Assembly: GCA_012960835.1 (NCBI GenBank)
Contig: DUAL01000095.1
Location: 1 to 6,168 of the forward strand
Source: Flavobacteriales bacterium
Lineage (GTDB): Bacteria; Bacteroidota; Bacteroidia; Flavobacteriales; BACL11
DNA: 6,168 nucleotides
Direction: 5' to 3'
Part shown: positions 5,633 through 6,168 of the stretch, piece by piece
Layout of the letters: each line of letters opens with the position of its first letter
Numbering within the stretch: position 1 is the first letter of the stretch
Notes under the pieces: model-generated
What the model was told of the DNA's origin: nothing
Seen by the model: the letters and a program-made list of their open reading frames with translations, nothing else
Database searches by the model: none
Program-made: the position numbers and the translations under genes

Positions 5633-6168
5633 AAGAAAATTTTATCATCCAATTAGCAAGGCGAATAAAACCGATTGGTTTTACTGGATTGAGCTTATAT
5701 GATGTAGCTATTTTCTTCTGGAAAGGATTGATGGAAGGTGCTATTACTACAAGAGCGTCCTCTTTGGCTTTTAATTTTTTCTTGGCATTTTTCCCTTCTA
5801 TTATTGTGTTTTTTACCCTCATCCCTTACATTCCTATTGATGGTTTGCAAGAAACATTGATGGAATTATTGGCAGTTGTTTTACCTCCATCTACCAATGA
5901 AATTACTTTCCAAACCTTGGAAGACATTATTAGTAATCCAAGAGGAGGACTACTTTCTGTTGGTTTTATTTTAGCTCTCTATTTTTCTACAAATGGAATA
6001 AATTCCCTCATTGAAGCTTTTAATTCTTCTTATCATATTAGAGAGATTCGCCCACTTATTCAGCAAAGAATTTTATCCTTAGGATTAACACTTCTTCTAT
6101 CTATCATGCTGATAATTGCCATAGGACTAATTATTTTTGGTACAGTTGTTGTAAATTATTTGGTTAGT
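5629..6168 (+). CDS. YihY/BrkB-family inner-membrane protein, N-terminal part (3' end outside window)
   Basis: An ATG at 5629 opens a frame that stays open to the window end (180 residues); the ATG overlaps the nadC stop (ATGA). GAAGG at 5620-5624 sits four bases before the ATG and may act as a weak Shine-Dalgarno sequence. The protein begins with a basic cytoplasmic stretch (LARRIKPIG), then W-K-G-L-M-E-G and RASSLAFNFFLAFFPSI (42-58). The latter matches the hallmark R-A-x-x-L-A-(Y/F)-x-x-x-x-x-x-x-P segment of the YihY/BrkB (UPF0761, formerly 'RNase BN') family. Hydrophobic membrane segments lie at about 44-69, 107-124 and 148-178. Residues 121-135 (TNGINSLIEAFNSSY) match the conserved S-x-G-x-x-x-L-(I/M)-x-A-(L/F)-N-x-x-Y block. 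Family members are polytopic inner-membrane proteins of unsettled function; the old RNase BN assignment is known to be wrong. About 100-150 further residues are expected beyond the window. Confidence 0.88.
   Translation, partial: MKENFIIQLARRIKPIGFTGLSLYDVAIFFWKGLMEGAITTRASSLAFNFFLAFFPSIIVFFTLIPYIPIDGLQETLMELLAVVLPPSTNEITFQTLEDIISNPRGGLLSVGFILALYFSTNGINSLIEAFNSSYHIREIRPLIQQRILSLGLTLLLSIMLIIAIGLIIFGTVVVNYLVS

Noticed and set aside
4855..5822. Minus-strand open frames of 66-111 codons across nadC and the YihY-like gene
   Set aside because: They are antisense to two well-supported genes, have no recognisable domains, and overlap one another in different frames.
1..6168. CRISPR array, insertion sequence, prophage, tRNA/rRNA or defence cluster
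   Set aside because: I found no spaced direct repeats, transposase-like frames, cloverleaf-like segments or toxin/defence domains. Nearly every base is accounted for by housekeeping genes.

Overview
The window is ordinary, densely packed, AT-rich chromosomal DNA from a member of the Bacteroidota, probably a Cytophagia- or Flavobacteriia-like lineage. The basis is threefold. Start codons mostly lack a Shine-Dalgarno sequence. The protein flavour is typical of the phylum (an ~810-residue PriA, a PanB with the 'FGTYTVRAKEE' loop, a NadC with 'GGGENHRFGLYDMIMIKDNH'). The genes are very compact, with overlapping stop and start codons. The placement is inference from reading; no database search was possible.

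Layout. A plus-strand group opens the window: the C-terminal end of a SPOR-like protein (1-272, its 5' part lies outside), panB (272-1090) and a stand-alone RluA-family pseudouridine synthase (1090-1752). Each junction is a TAATG stop/start overlap, so the three are probably co-transcribed and translationally coupled. The pseudouridine synthase converges on priA: their stop codons share bases 1749-1752, leaving no intergenic space. A minus-strand pair follows, rlmH (4278-4751) then priA (1749-4181), separated by 96 bases. That gap holds an unusual heptad-phased, inverted repeat. A 35-base divergent spacer (4752-4786) separates rlmH from a plus-strand pair: nadC (from about 4787 to 5632) and a YihY/BrkB-family membrane protein (5629 to the window end, incomplete), joined by an ATGA overlap.

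Functions. These are housekeeping genes: pantothenate/CoA biosynthesis (panB), NAD biosynthesis (nadC), RNA modification (the pseudouridine synthase and rlmH), replication restart (priA), and two envelope-associated proteins at the edges (SPOR-like and YihY-like). They do not form one pathway. I see no mobile element, CRISPR array, tRNA, rRNA, phage gene or defence system, and nothing that looks like an undescribed multi-gene system. The points most worth checking are the heptad inverted repeat between rlmH and priA, the absence of any ATG start for nadC, and a substituted conserved loop in NadC.
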